Assembly: GCA_947627155.1 (NCBI GenBank) | Contig: CANQUX010000012.1 | Location: 1-49,108, forward strand | Origin: an uncultured Alphaproteobacteria bacterium | Lineage (GTDB): Bacteria; Pseudomonadota; Alphaproteobacteria; CAAHEQ01; UBA3637 | Length of the DNA: 49,108 nt | Direction: 5' to 3' | Part shown: piece after piece, positions 34,283-42,974 of the stretch | Layout of the letters: every line of letters begins with the position of its first letter | How positions within the stretch are numbered: the stretch's first letter is position 1 | Notes under the pieces: generated by a model | Told to the model about the DNA's origin: nothing | Databases searched by the model: none | What the model saw: only the letters and a program-made list of their open reading frames with translations | Program-made: the position numbers and the translations under genes

Positions 34283-35056
34283 TTATCTTTTATTTTGATT
34301 TTCCTGTTTCATTCTCTCCCAAAACGGATGATTTTCTTTTAATCCGTTCGGAGCCGACTTGGTATTGGCATGGTCATAAGCCTGCCGAACGCCGTTTGCC
34401 CGAAACAAATGAACCAGCGCTTCCTTCCGCAGAGCGGCATAGTCAATATTCGGATTGATTTCGGCTTGAATGGCATTGATTTGCCGAACCGTTTTGTTTT
34501 TAAGATCGTTTATGCTCATTTTAACGCAATCATACATATCTTCCCGCGTTTCAAAAAGCGATAAAACCGATTCGTTATTCTTTATTGCATTGAAAGCAAT
34601 GGAATCCGCTGCCGATACGCCGTGTCCGTCGGAAGCCGAGAAATCAAGCCCCTGCGCCTTTAAGGCCGCAACCAGATGCTTGTTCGCTTCAATATAATAT
34701 CCGCAATGACGGCCTCTTTCGTTTAACATTTTAAAATCGTAATTGTTTTCTGCCAATTTGGCAATCAGCTGCGGCGTTAAGGTATTTTCTTTGGCTAACA
34801 AATCGGCAAACCGATAACCCCTTGAAAGAGGCGCATTCAAATTGATTCCTTTTTGAGCCAGCCATGTAATATCTTCCGGTTGGAGAAGAACGGTTGCGGC
34901 TTTTTCCAAAAGCGGTGCACTCATGCGCCGAACGGTGCCTTTTGCTTTTCCTTTCATTGAGCTCCAAATATTGAGGATTGTTTTTTGCCGCCGAGATAAG
35001 TTTAAACCGCAGGGAAACAAATCGAAGTTTTCTTTTTCAAAATCTTTTATGTTCAT
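34283..35056 (-). CDS. Ankyrin-like hypothetical protein
   Basis: A 257-residue protein. The middle contains degenerate helical repeats with the ankyrin rhythm (LAQKGINLNAPLSRGYRFADLL, LAENNYDFKMLNERGRHCG, LKAQGLDFSASDGHGVSAAD), lacking the strict TPLH motif. The N-terminus is basic with Trp; the C-terminus is Asn/Lys-rich. The ATG at 35056 is chosen since AAGGAG lies 8 nt upstream; an earlier ATG overlaps that site. It probably belongs with the other ankyrin proteins here as a protein-binding factor of unknown target. Confidence 0.6.
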   Translation of the reverse strand: MNIKDFEKENFDLFPCGLNLSRRQKTILNIWSSMKGKAKGTVRRMSAPLLEKAATVLLQPEDITWLAQKGINLNAPLSRGYRFADLLAKENTLTPQLIAKLAENNYDFKMLNERGRHCGYYIEANKHLVAALKAQGLDFSASDGHGVSAADSIAFNAIKNNESVLSLFETREDMYDCVKMSINDLKNKTVRQINAIQAEINPNIDYAALRKEALVHLFRANGVRQAYDHANTKSAPNGLKENHPFWERMKQENQNKR

Positions 35057-35183
35057 TTTCTTCTCCTTCATTTATGGTTTTATCATTTTAGTCATTATAC
35101 ACGATAAAAAATGTTTTGTCAATATTTTTTCCTTTACTTTTTTTAAAAAAAACGATATTTTTTGAATTTAGAGGAAGAAATAA

Positions 35184-35858
35184 ATGAAAACACTTAAAAA
35201 AACAGCCAAACCAACGCTTAAAACATATTTTTTTACCGGCGTTTTGGTTACGGCACCCGTTGCCATTACGCTTTATGTGGCTTGGAAGCTTATTACATAT
35301 ATTGATGCCAAAGTAACGGCTTTTATTCCCGCGCAATATAATCCGAACGAGCTGCTTCCTTACGGTATTCCGGGGTTAGGCGTTATTTTATTGCTTATTT
35401 TCTTTACGCTGATCGGTATGCTCACGGCAAACTATGTCGGACAGGCGTTTGTGAAACTCGGCTATCGTCTTATCAATCATATGCCTTTAATTTCCGGGCT
35501 TTATAATGCCATTCGCAAAATTTTTGAAACCCTCATCGGTAACGGACAAAATAAAGCTTTTCGCCAACCGGTTTTGGTGGAATATCCGCGCAAAGGCTTG
35601 TGGACAATTGCCTTTGTAACGGGCCCCGTTTTTCAACCGATTGAGAAAAAAATTAAAACAAAGCTGCTGGCCGTTTACGTTCCCACAACTCCCAATCCCA
35701 CATCGGGCTTTTTTCTTTATGTTCCCGCAGCCGATGTGATTAAGCTTGATATCAGCGTTGAAGAGGCTTTAAAGCTGATTATTTCCATCGGCATCATCAA
35801 TCCGCCGAACAGAAAAAAACGAGCGGGGAAACATAAAAAAACATCGGCACAAAATTAA
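35184..35858 (+). CDS. DUF502 family membrane protein
   Basis: A 224-residue protein of the DUF502 family. Two membrane segments are visible: about residues 15-37 (TYFFTGVLVTAPVAITLYVAW) and 63-85 (GLGVILLLIFFTLIGMLTANYVG). The family motif PLISGLYNAIRKIFETL and VTGPVF...VYVPTTPNPTSGFFLYVP are conserved. The C-terminal tail is basic. Function of the family is not established. AGAGGAAG precedes the start; the stop overlaps the convergent dusA stop by 4 bp. Confidence 0.85.
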   Translation: MKTLKKTAKPTLKTYFFTGVLVTAPVAITLYVAWKLITYIDAKVTAFIPAQYNPNELLPYGIPGLGVILLLIFFTLIGMLTANYVGQAFVKLGYRLINHMPLISGLYNAIRKIFETLIGNGQNKAFRQPVLVEYPRKGLWTIAFVTGPVFQPIEKKIKTKLLAVYVPTTPNPTSGFFLYVPAADVIKLDISVEEALKLIISIGIINPPNRKKRAGKHKKTSAQN

Positions 35859-36838
35859 GCTTTTAATCGACTTTCTGCGCGAATAAAGGTTTTTAAGGCT
35901 TCCAAATCACACGCAGCCAAAATTTGACGGTAAATTTTGGCGTTCGCACATCCGTGATAAAGCCCCATGAAATGCGGGCAGATAACGGAAAGCAAATCGG
36001 CATGGGCTTCTAAATACGGAATCATTTGTTGCAATATTTCCGCGCGTGTGAGAATGGGGTGATGATCCTGATAAAAGGTTTCGTCAACCGTACTGAGTGC
36101 ATACGGATTACCATAGGCCAAACGCCCGAACATAACGCCGTCAACATGCGTTAAATGTTCGCTTGCCGCTTGCAGAGAAAAAATATCGCCGTTAATAATA
36201 ATTGTCATATCGGGAAAGCTTTTTTTGAGGCGATAAACCGTTTCATAATCAACGGGCAGGCGCGCGGATCGGTTTTCTTTGGGCGAAAGATTGAGTTTTG
36301 CGCGTCGGGCATGCACAATTAAGCGCTGACAGCCGGCTTGTTTCATTAAATCGGCAAAGCGAAACAAAGCTTCAAATCCGTTCGGTTCGTCAAATAAAGC
36401 AATGCGCGTTTTGACCGTAACGGGGAGGCCGCTTTCCGTCATTTTTGAAACGCATTCGGCGGCCAGATGCGGCTGTTTCATTAAAACGGCACCGAACGCA
36501 CCGGATTGCACGCGCGGCGAGGGGCAGCCCGCATTTAAATTGATTTCGCAATATCCCCAATCTTTGGCATAACAGGCGCATTGCTTGGCCAAATCGGCGT
36601 TACACGTGCCGATTTGCAAGGCGAGCGGTTGTTCCGCGGGATGAAAATCCAATAACTTATGCCGATGACCTAAAATAAGGGCCGGTGCGGCCACCATTTC
36701 CGTATAAAATAACGGACGCCGGCAAATCAGGCGCAGAAAGTAACGAAAATGCCGATCCGTCCAATCCAACATGGGAGCAACGGATATTTTAAAGGCAAAA
36801 TCAGGCTTTTTGATATTTTTTTCTTGTAAATTTGTCAT
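35855..36838 (-). CDS. dusA: tRNA-dihydrouridine synthase A
   Basis: A 327-residue FMN enzyme that reduces uridines in the tRNA D-loop. APMLDWTDRHFR (21-32) is the DusA signature. The catalytic Cys is residue 105 in NLNAGCPSPRVQSGAFGA. Further landmarks are TVKTRI, VHARRAKLNLSPKENR and the flavin phosphate site VMFGRLAYGNP. The start at 36838 gives the standard N-terminus; the longer open frame would add 23 unlikely hydrophobic residues. It faces the DUF3126 gene. Confidence 0.9.
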   Translation of the reverse strand: MTNLQEKNIKKPDFAFKISVAPMLDWTDRHFRYFLRLICRRPLFYTEMVAAPALILGHRHKLLDFHPAEQPLALQIGTCNADLAKQCACYAKDWGYCEINLNAGCPSPRVQSGAFGAVLMKQPHLAAECVSKMTESGLPVTVKTRIALFDEPNGFEALFRFADLMKQAGCQRLIVHARRAKLNLSPKENRSARLPVDYETVYRLKKSFPDMTIIINGDIFSLQAASEHLTHVDGVMFGRLAYGNPYALSTVDETFYQDHHPILTRAEILQQMIPYLEAHADLLSVICPHFMGLYHGCANAKIYRQILAACDLEALKTFIRAESRLKA

Positions 36839-36896
36839 AATCGGATTATACTGTAAAAAATAAAAAAGATAAAGAAAAAAAGAAAGGATTGTTTCA

Positions 36897-37118
36897 ATGA
36901 CTCTCACGCAAGAAGAAATGAAAAAGGTTGAAACCTATTTGCAGCAATTGTTTTGGAATCCCGAACTTGTCGTTCGGCACGGTACCGGACAAGATGCGCC
37001 GGCAGAAGTTTATATCGGTAAAGAATTTATCGGTGTGATTTATAAAAATGATGATGACGGTGAAATTTCTTACGATTGGACGATGTCAATTTTAGCGGAA
37101 GATGTTGAAAATTTTTAA
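36897..37118 (+). CDS. DUF3126 family protein
   Basis: A 73-residue soluble protein of the alphaproteobacterial DUF3126 family, recognised from VETYLQQLFWNPELVVR...EVYIGKEFIGVIYKNDDDGEISYDWTMSIL. The near restriction of this family to alphaproteobacteria supports the assignment of the organism. AAAGGA precedes the start. Function unknown. Confidence 0.85.
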   Translation: MTLTQEEMKKVETYLQQLFWNPELVVRHGTGQDAPAEVYIGKEFIGVIYKNDDDGEISYDWTMSILAEDVENF

Positions 37119-37130
37119 AATTCAGGTGTT

Positions 37131-37991
37131 ATGATGACTTACAAAGAAGAATGTTTAAAAGACTATCGGGTTGTGAAGCAAGCTTTTCATAATATTCAGG
37201 AATATCCGTTGAATGCGCCGGCTTTCTTTAAAGAATTGACGCCGCGGCAAAGTTTTATGGCGTCCCGTCTTTTAACCGAATATCTTTATATAATGGCCGA
37301 TGTTTGCGCTTATGAAGAATCGATGTTATTATCGTTGCCTGCTGATGAACGTCAATCAGTAATGCGCGTGTTGATGACGGGGTCCGATCCGTCACTGGTT
37401 TCTGATTTGCCGCCGCATTTAGATTCCGTTTATATGAAAATAACCCTTAATACGGATGAAAAATTGCAAAAGTTTTATAAGCAATTTGATGGAATTACCC
37501 TTGATGCGTTTGATGAATATCGCCGAACAAAACCCGATCCGGAAAAAATTAACGTCCGATGTAAAAATTTGTGTTTGTTAGTAAACAGAATTGCAAATGA
37601 ATACGGCGTTCGGCGCAAAAAAGAAAAACAGCAGGAAAGTTTGGCACCTTATATTCGTGTTTCTGCCGATGAAATCAGATCCGCGCTGGCTACGTTTGAT
37701 TTTTTTGAACGCACACAGCGTATTGACAGGTTAAGAAGTGAATTAAACAATTTTCGGGCAAATATGATTGACAGTACGTTGGAAGGGTTGGCATATCGTG
37801 CACGGCATAACGGTCAAAAACTTTCCGAAACGCCTGAAATGAAAGCGAAAAAGTTGCGTCAAATGAAAAAAGAACGCTTGATTCGTAAAAAATTGGCTGC
37901 CGAGAAAAAACTTTTGCCGAAAAATAAAAAGCGCTTTTCGCTCAATAGAATTTTATCGGTTTTACAGAAACAAACGACTCATTCTTTTTAA
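37131..37991 (+). CDS. Hypothetical helical protein with basic C-terminus
   Basis: A 286-residue soluble protein, 12 bp after the DUF3126 gene and probably cotranscribed. It is helical throughout; the last 70 residues are very basic (KAKKLRQMKKERLIRKK, then KKLLPKNKKRF), which suggests nucleic-acid or membrane-surface binding. The start ATG is followed by a second ATG; either may be used. No family recognised. The intergenic region after it contains a hairpin (CGGCAC/GTGCCG, near 38073-38092) that may end the transcript. Confidence 0.65.
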   Translation: MMTYKEECLKDYRVVKQAFHNIQEYPLNAPAFFKELTPRQSFMASRLLTEYLYIMADVCAYEESMLLSLPADERQSVMRVLMTGSDPSLVSDLPPHLDSVYMKITLNTDEKLQKFYKQFDGITLDAFDEYRRTKPDPEKINVRCKNLCLLVNRIANEYGVRRKKEKQQESLAPYIRVSADEIRSALATFDFFERTQRIDRLRSELNNFRANMIDSTLEGLAYRARHNGQKLSETPEMKAKKLRQMKKERLIRKKLAAEKKLLPKNKKRFSLNRILSVLQKQTTHSF

Positions 37992-38170
37992 AGAACGGTT
38001 TCATCGGGTGAATTGCCGAATTTAAGGGATTTTAAAAAAACAGTCGGTGTTTCAGGGCAGGGGCAATTGAAACGGCACAAAAACAGTGCCGGATTTGTCG
38101 GTTTTTTTATACCGAACAAAAAATGCCGTTGGTTGAAACAATCATTAAAAAACGATTGAATAACAAGAAG

Positions 38171-39082
38171 TTAACAAAACAATCTGTCTTCCTGATCTCT
38201 TCTGCGTTGAGAAATATTGAAAGTTTTCTCTGTTTTATTCGGTGTTATTTTTGTTGGAGACGTATTTGCGGGAACGCTCTCTTGTGTTGTTTCGGTTTTT
38301 TGATTGCTTTTTAAACTTTCCGTTGCCGGCTTATCAGTCGTTTGCGCGGTATTTTGATAGTTTTTCTTTGTAATATATGTTTTTAATAAAGCAATTGTTT
38401 TGAAAACGGCTTGCCGGTCTTTGGCCGTTGAAAAAGCTTTTTGCGCCACTTCAAGCGGGGTATGATTTGCCTCATTTTTGGCATTGATATCCGCGCCTTT
38501 TTTTAACAGAAGCGAAACGATTTCCGTGGCGCCTTTTCGGGCGGCAATATGCAGCGGCGTATCCCGATGTTTTGCACGGGCAGAAATATCGGCTCCGGCC
38601 TGAATTAACAGTTGAGCCGTTTTGAGGTTATTTTCGCCAGCCGCCTCATGCAAAGGCGTATTGAATGAGACGGATCCGTAGACCCCGCAACAAACGGCAT
38701 TCACATTGGCGCCGGCTTTAATTAACTTTTGCGCAGCCGATGCATTATATTTGGCAGCAACATGTAACGGCGTTAAAGCTTTGTTGTCTTTTGCCTCAAT
38801 ATCGGCGCCGGCGTTTATCAGCGTATCAACGGCTTCGGCATAATTACCGGCGGCATAGTGCAGGGGTGTACTGCCGTCATCATCGGATGCATTCACATCG
38901 GCACCGGCCTTGATGAGGGCGCGAACAATCGGAAGAGGACGCTTGTGAATAACGGCAATATGCAATGCCGTTAACCCGTGTTCGCCTTTCGCTTTAACAA
39001 AAGCGCCCGTTTCAAGTAATTCTTGAATTTTCTCTAAATCCTCTTTTTCCAGTGCTTTAAAGAGTTGTGTATCTTTTGACAT
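38171..39082 (-). CDS. Ankyrin-repeat protein (third gene of an ankyrin operon)
   Basis: A 303-residue protein with about six standard ankyrin repeats in residues 1-215 (for example GSTPLHYAAGNYAEAVDTLI followed by NAGADIEAK). After the repeats comes LLKTYITKKNYQN, similar to a segment in the two upstream paralogues, then a Thr/Lys-rich linker, and a C-terminal ISQRRRDQEDRLFC that resembles the end of the gene at 39110 (ISQSIRDRNDRLWG). GAAGGAG precedes the start, 27 bp after the previous gene. No signal peptide; it may be a secreted effector or internal scaffold. Confidence 0.85.
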   Translation of the reverse strand: MSKDTQLFKALEKEDLEKIQELLETGAFVKAKGEHGLTALHIAVIHKRPLPIVRALIKAGADVNASDDDGSTPLHYAAGNYAEAVDTLINAGADIEAKDNKALTPLHVAAKYNASAAQKLIKAGANVNAVCCGVYGSVSFNTPLHEAAGENNLKTAQLLIQAGADISARAKHRDTPLHIAARKGATEIVSLLLKKGADINAKNEANHTPLEVAQKAFSTAKDRQAVFKTIALLKTYITKKNYQNTAQTTDKPATESLKSNQKTETTQESVPANTSPTKITPNKTEKTFNISQRRRDQEDRLFC

Positions 39083-39109
39083 TTAATTCTCCTTCGTTTT
39101 AAAGCGGCT

Positions 39110-40024
39110 TTATCCCCATAACCGATCATTGCGATCTCTGATCGATTGTGAAATGATTGATGTTTTTTTCGATTGTTTTTCTTTTTCCGCTTGATGAGGC
39201 GGCGTATTTTCCGCCGTTGTTGTTTTTGGGGGTTGCTGTTCCTTCAAACTTTGCGTTTTCAAAAGCGTTTGTTCTTTTTGCGGCTTTTTACTCTTTTTTG
39301 ATTTATATTTTTTTTGTGCCGTATAAGCTTTTAAAACGGAAATCACTTCAAAAAGTTTTTGAGGATTATCGGCATAATGAATAAAATCTTCGGCAAGTTG
39401 CAACGGTGTTTTGTTATCTCTGTTTTTGGAAGAGAGCGGGGCGCCGCATTTTAAAAGCGCTTTCAGTGCCTTAACACAGCCGAAATTGGCAGCTTCATGT
39501 AAAGGCGTTTCCTGCCAAAAACGCGTGCGCGCATCGGTATTTGCCCCATTTTTGATGAGCTTTTCCACCGCTTTGGCATTATCGAACGAGGCGGCATAGT
39601 GAAGCGGTGTTTCATAGTCAACGGTTTTGGCATCAATAAAGGCGCAGGCCTTTAACAAAACCTCAACGGCTTCGGCAGAGGTGGCAGCTGCCACATGAAG
39701 CGGCGTTACGCCGTTCTCGTTGCGGGCGTGCATGTCTGCCCCTCGGCTTAACAAAAAATTGAGCGCATTTAAGTGCCCGTGCGCTGCCGTATGCAACGGC
39801 GTATTATCAAAAACGTTTTTAGCTTCAATATCGGCACCGGCGTTTATTAACGCCTCCATAATTTCAGGGGCTTGCGGGTTATATACGGCTAAATGTAAAG
39901 GTGTATCATCTCGGCTCAGTTTTTTATTAACAACAGTCGGTTCTTTTTCCAAACGTTCTTGAACCTCCTTTAAAGAGGCTGTTCCCCAAAATTTTATTTC
40001 ATTGTTATCGATTTCGTTACTCAT
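39110..40024 (-). CDS. Ankyrin-repeat protein (second gene of an ankyrin operon)
   Basis: A 304-residue protein with six ankyrin repeats in residues 10-225 (for example GVTPLHVAAATSAEAVEVLL). Behind them are VLKAYTAQKKYKSKK, a Lys/Gln/Thr-rich linker and the C-terminal motif ISQSIRDRNDRLWG shared with the neighbour. It lies 12 bp after the first gene of the operon and 27 bp before the third. The similar architecture of all three indicates tandem duplication. Confidence 0.85.
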   Translation of the reverse strand: MSNEIDNNEIKFWGTASLKEVQERLEKEPTVVNKKLSRDDTPLHLAVYNPQAPEIMEALINAGADIEAKNVFDNTPLHTAAHGHLNALNFLLSRGADMHARNENGVTPLHVAAATSAEAVEVLLKACAFIDAKTVDYETPLHYAASFDNAKAVEKLIKNGANTDARTRFWQETPLHEAANFGCVKALKALLKCGAPLSSKNRDNKTPLQLAEDFIHYADNPQKLFEVISVLKAYTAQKKYKSKKSKKPQKEQTLLKTQSLKEQQPPKTTTAENTPPHQAEKEKQSKKTSIISQSIRDRNDRLWG

Positions 40025-40036
40025 AAAAAAACTGCC

Positions 40037-40741
40037 TTATCTGCCGTCGAAATAATTAGATATAAACTTTTTGGCATCAAACGTTTCTGCTTTTTTGCCC
40101 GATTTATAATCTTTTTGGGCTTTGTAAGCTTCTAAAACGGAAACCATTTTTTGATTGCCCGATTCTTTGGCAAGATCCAGCGCCGTTTTTCCCATTTCGT
40201 TTTTAATATCCATATCGGCGCCTGCTTGCAATAAAACGGGGAGGGCTTTTGGAATATTGCAGGAAACGGCAGTGTGCAACGGTGTGCTGCCGGCATTGTT
40301 TTGAGCGTTCACATCAGCTTTTGCTTTAATGAGCATTTTTAAAGCAGCCGGCGTATCAAGCCACACAAATGAATGTAATAAGGTGTTGCCTTGATTGTTT
40401 TTTGCCTTGATATCACTGCCGGCTTCCAGAAAAGTGCTTGCCAAATTGATGGTTTGATAAGTTAATAAATGAGCGGGTGTGTTGCCTGCAACATCTTTGG
40501 CTTTTATATCGGCACCGGCTTTGAGAAGCATATTTGCCATTTTATTTAACTCGCGTGCGGGCGTTGCGGCTTCTTCAAGATTTTCAGGCCCGATGTAAGA
40601 GGCTAAAAAATGTAAAGCGGTTGCATGTTCGGCATTATCGTTATTATTCGGATTTGCACCGTTTTTAATATATTCTTTAACGGCTTTCAAATCAGCATTT
40701 GCGCAAGCATCGTTTAAATTATGATATAAAAGTTGTTCCAT
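40037..40741 (-). CDS. Ankyrin-repeat protein (first gene of an ankyrin operon)
   Basis: A 234-residue protein with about six ankyrin repeats (for example GSTPLHTAVSCNIPKALPVLL). It is followed by VLEAYKAQKDYKSGKK as in the paralogues, but the long linker and the ISQ...DRL end are replaced by a short tail (FDAKKFISNYFDGR). GGAGG precedes the start. A good promoter lies 32 bp upstream, so the three genes probably form one transcript. Confidence 0.85.
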   Translation of the reverse strand: MEQLLYHNLNDACANADLKAVKEYIKNGANPNNNDNAEHATALHFLASYIGPENLEEAATPARELNKMANMLLKAGADIKAKDVAGNTPAHLLTYQTINLASTFLEAGSDIKAKNNQGNTLLHSFVWLDTPAALKMLIKAKADVNAQNNAGSTPLHTAVSCNIPKALPVLLQAGADMDIKNEMGKTALDLAKESGNQKMVSVLEAYKAQKDYKSGKKAETFDAKKFISNYFDGR

Positions 40742-40772
40742 TTTATCCTCCGATTTTTATGAATAATATGTT

Positions 40773-40801
40773 AATATATCAGAAAATTCATCTTCTGTCA
40801 A
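40773..40801 (-). promoter_or_regulatory. Promoter of the ankyrin operon
   Basis: On the minus strand: TTGACA, 17 bp, then TATATT. Confidence 0.65.
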
Positions 40802-40926
40802 GGGGAAAACAAAAAAGGAAGGCAAAAAGCGGCAAAAAGAGGAGTTTTGTGTAATTATCTGAATTTATTGGATTTAATTTTCCTGTTGAATAAAAATCCA
40901 TATTCTTATAAATAGCAAAAAGGACA

Positions 40927-40965
40927 AAGAAGCGACTTGACAGTCGCTTCTTTATTATGTAATAT
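40927..40965 (+). promoter_or_regulatory. Hairpin overlapping the promoter of the 41015 gene
   Basis: A perfect stem GAAGCGACT/AGTCGCTTC (about 40929-40951) contains the -35 box TTGACA (40937-40942) in its loop and right arm. After 17 bp comes TAATAT (40960-40965). The palindrome could be an operator, or a terminator reused as promoter DNA. Confidence 0.55.
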
Positions 40966-41014
40966 CAAATAACGGTTAATTAAAGCATTATTTTAAGGGA
41001 AAATAAACAGAAAA

Positions 41015-41701
41015 ATGATTTATGTATGCCTTTTTTTAATTTTATATGCCGTTTCTCTCTTGTTTGCTTATATTGATGTTTATCGATATTTTCTCGGGGT
41101 TGAAAAAGAATTAAAACAAAACGTTTCCAGGTTTAAAATTGTTTTTTTACCTTTTTTAACAATCCCTTTTCTTTTATTGAGTACTTCTCTTGTTTTTTCC
41201 TGTTTTAAGGTGACCGAATCTTTCTCGTTTTATATTTTTATAGGAGCTTATTGCTTTTTTATCCCCTTTATTCTGGTCTCTTTTATTGAAGACGGACGGT
41301 TATCATATCAATACAAATCTTATCGGGGTATTTTTAAATCATTTTCCAAAACGGAATGGTTTTTGCTGTTGGGATTGGGATTTTCCGTTCTTGAAATATT
41401 ATATTACATCATTATTCATGCTTTTTATTCTCCCATAGCCTTTTTGTGCTTGGATATTTTATCTGCTTTTGTGTTTTTTTGGAAATATGTTCAAAAACAG
41501 TTGCTGCAAAAAACCTTTACTGCGGCACACGGGGTTTCAGAAAAAATAATTGTTTTATTGACAGGTGTTTTGGGAAAAGTTTTTTATTATACAACTTTTT
41601 TTCTGTTGTTCCTTCAAATTGTCGGTATTTTTGTTTTGCCCCTTTCTTATGAAGAAGAAGTATCTTCTCGTTTTTTGACGGATTATTCAAAAACAAATTA
41701 A
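41015..41701 (+). CDS. Multi-pass inner membrane protein, unknown
   Basis: A 228-residue, Phe/Leu-rich protein with about six hydrophobic segments (for example MIYVCLFLILYAVSLLFAY at the start and VFYYTTFFLLFLQIVGIFV near the end). No charged motifs of known transporters. Ribosome-binding site weak (AAGGGAAAA). It is followed after 17 bp by another small membrane protein, and the two may form a pair. Confidence 0.65.
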   Translation: MIYVCLFLILYAVSLLFAYIDVYRYFLGVEKELKQNVSRFKIVFLPFLTIPFLLLSTSLVFSCFKVTESFSFYIFIGAYCFFIPFILVSFIEDGRLSYQYKSYRGIFKSFSKTEWFLLLGLGFSVLEILYYIIIHAFYSPIAFLCLDILSAFVFFWKYVQKQLLQKTFTAAHGVSEKIIVLLTGVLGKVFYYTTFFLLFLQIVGIFVLPLSYEEEVSSRFLTDYSKTN

Positions 41702-41735
41702 AAGAAGGGAATAAACGGATGATTATCAAAGGGTT

Positions 41736-42302
41736 TTGTTTCTTTTTGGAATCGTTGTTGTCCGGTTTATAACCTCAAATATCAGAATGTATCGGTTTTT
41801 GCGCTCGGCTGTTCAATCAAAAACAGGGCGAACGGGGCTTGATGTTGTTTTCTCAACATTGGTTATCATCATTGTTCTCACGCTCCTTGTTTTAACGGAA
41901 TTTTGGATTCCGGATAAAATAATCATATACCGTCTTTTTCCGCTCACTCTTTTCTTTTTTTGGTTTATTTTTTATAATCATTTGTGTCCGTATTTTCCCA
42001 AAGCCGAAGGTGCGGAACGCTTACAGGTTATTTTTGAACATATTCTTTATTATCCGGCTTGCGCATTTTTGTTTGTGTATATTGTTATGGGTTTCCTACA
42101 TTGTTTTATTTATATCGCGTATCCTGAGGTGTGGGATAACAATGTGTGCAGAAAAACAGGAATTTGTAAAGAAGGATTATCCTTTAACGACAGGGGCAAG
42201 CATGAATATTCTATCACGAAAGAGTGGTGCCATGATCATGGGGTATGGATTGAAGAAAAGAGAAGTTGTAATATATGGGCAAAAAAGGAGAAACAGCCCT
42301 GA
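41736..42302 (+). CDS. Small membrane protein with uncertain start (possible frameshift)
   Basis: A 188-residue frame with three or four hydrophobic segments (TLVIIIVLTLLVLTEFWI, LFPLTLFFFWFIFY, ACAFLFVYIVMGFLHCFIY) and a Cys-containing C-terminal domain (C-x-x-x-GIC, EWCHDHGVW). The frame opens only with TTG (41736) or an internal ATG (41787). A much better start, ATG 41719 with AGAAGGGA, lies in another frame and hits a stop after 17 codons. A one-base frameshift around the T-run at 41734-41747 would join them. It is either a TTG start, a decayed gene or a sequence error. Confidence 0.5.
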   Translation: MFLFGIVVVRFITSNIRMYRFLRSAVQSKTGRTGLDVVFSTLVIIIVLTLLVLTEFWIPDKIIIYRLFPLTLFFFWFIFYNHLCPYFPKAEGAERLQVIFEHILYYPACAFLFVYIVMGFLHCFIYIAYPEVWDNNVCRKTGICKEGLSFNDRGKHEYSITKEWCHDHGVWIEEKRSCNIWAKKEKQP

Positions 42303-42447
42303 TTTTACCTTTTAAAACGGCAGGGAAAATATGTTAAAGAGGGTAATCATAAAAAAGATTTCCGTTAATTATTGATCCGTTTTTTTATGCCTTTTGTCGA
42401 TTTTGCTCTGTTGAGAAATGTTTTTTATGCCTATGTGATTGAAGCGC

Positions 42448-42476
42448 TTGACAAGCGTTTGTTTTTGTTTTAATGA
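42448..42476 (+). promoter_or_regulatory. Promoter of bcp-hydF
   Basis: TTGACA, 17 bp, then TAATGA; the -10 is weak. AAAGGAG precedes the bcp start at 42498. Confidence 0.45.
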
Positions 42477-42497
42477 TAATCATAAAAGGAGAAAAAT

Positions 42498-42962
42498 ATG
42501 ACGGATTTTACATCTATTGAATTGGAAGGAATCAATGCCGAAGGGCAAAAAGAAACCTTTAAACTGGCTGATTTTAAAGGGAAAAAAGTTGTGCTTTACT
42601 TTTATCCCAAAGATAACACGTCGGGTTGCACCAAAGAGGCCTGTCAGTTTCGCGACAGTTATAACCGATTGTTGAAAAAAGCGGTGGTGATCGGTGTCAG
42701 TCCCGATTCCGTTGAAAGTCATCAAGGATTTCAAAAGGCGCAAAACTTGAATTTTATTTTGCTGTCCGATCCCGATCACACGTTAAGCGATGCTTTTTCC
42801 GTGTGGCAGGAAAAAAGTATGTACGGCAAAAAATATATGGGCATTGATCGCTCGACTTTCATTTTAAATGAAAACGGCAGCATTCAAAAAGAATGGCGCA
42901 ACGTGAAGGTGGAAGGGCATGTCGATGAGGTGTTAAAAGCCTTAAATGAAGAGGAAAAATAA
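42498..42962 (+). CDS. bcp: Thioredoxin-dependent peroxiredoxin (BCP/PrxQ type)
   Basis: A 154-residue thiol peroxidase that reduces hydrogen and organic peroxides. The peroxidatic Cys44 and the resolving Cys49 sit in DNTSGCTKEACQFRD, the PrxQ arrangement. SPDSVESHQGFQKAQNL and GIDRSTFILNENGSI are the other family landmarks. In an anaerobe it would protect oxygen-sensitive enzymes such as the hydrogenase served by hydF, 12 bp downstream. Confidence 0.92.
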   Translation: MTDFTSIELEGINAEGQKETFKLADFKGKKVVLYFYPKDNTSGCTKEACQFRDSYNRLLKKAVVIGVSPDSVESHQGFQKAQNLNFILLSDPDHTLSDAFSVWQEKSMYGKKYMGIDRSTFILNENGSIQKEWRNVKVEGHVDEVLKALNEEEK

Positions 42963-42974
42963 GGAATAAAAAAA

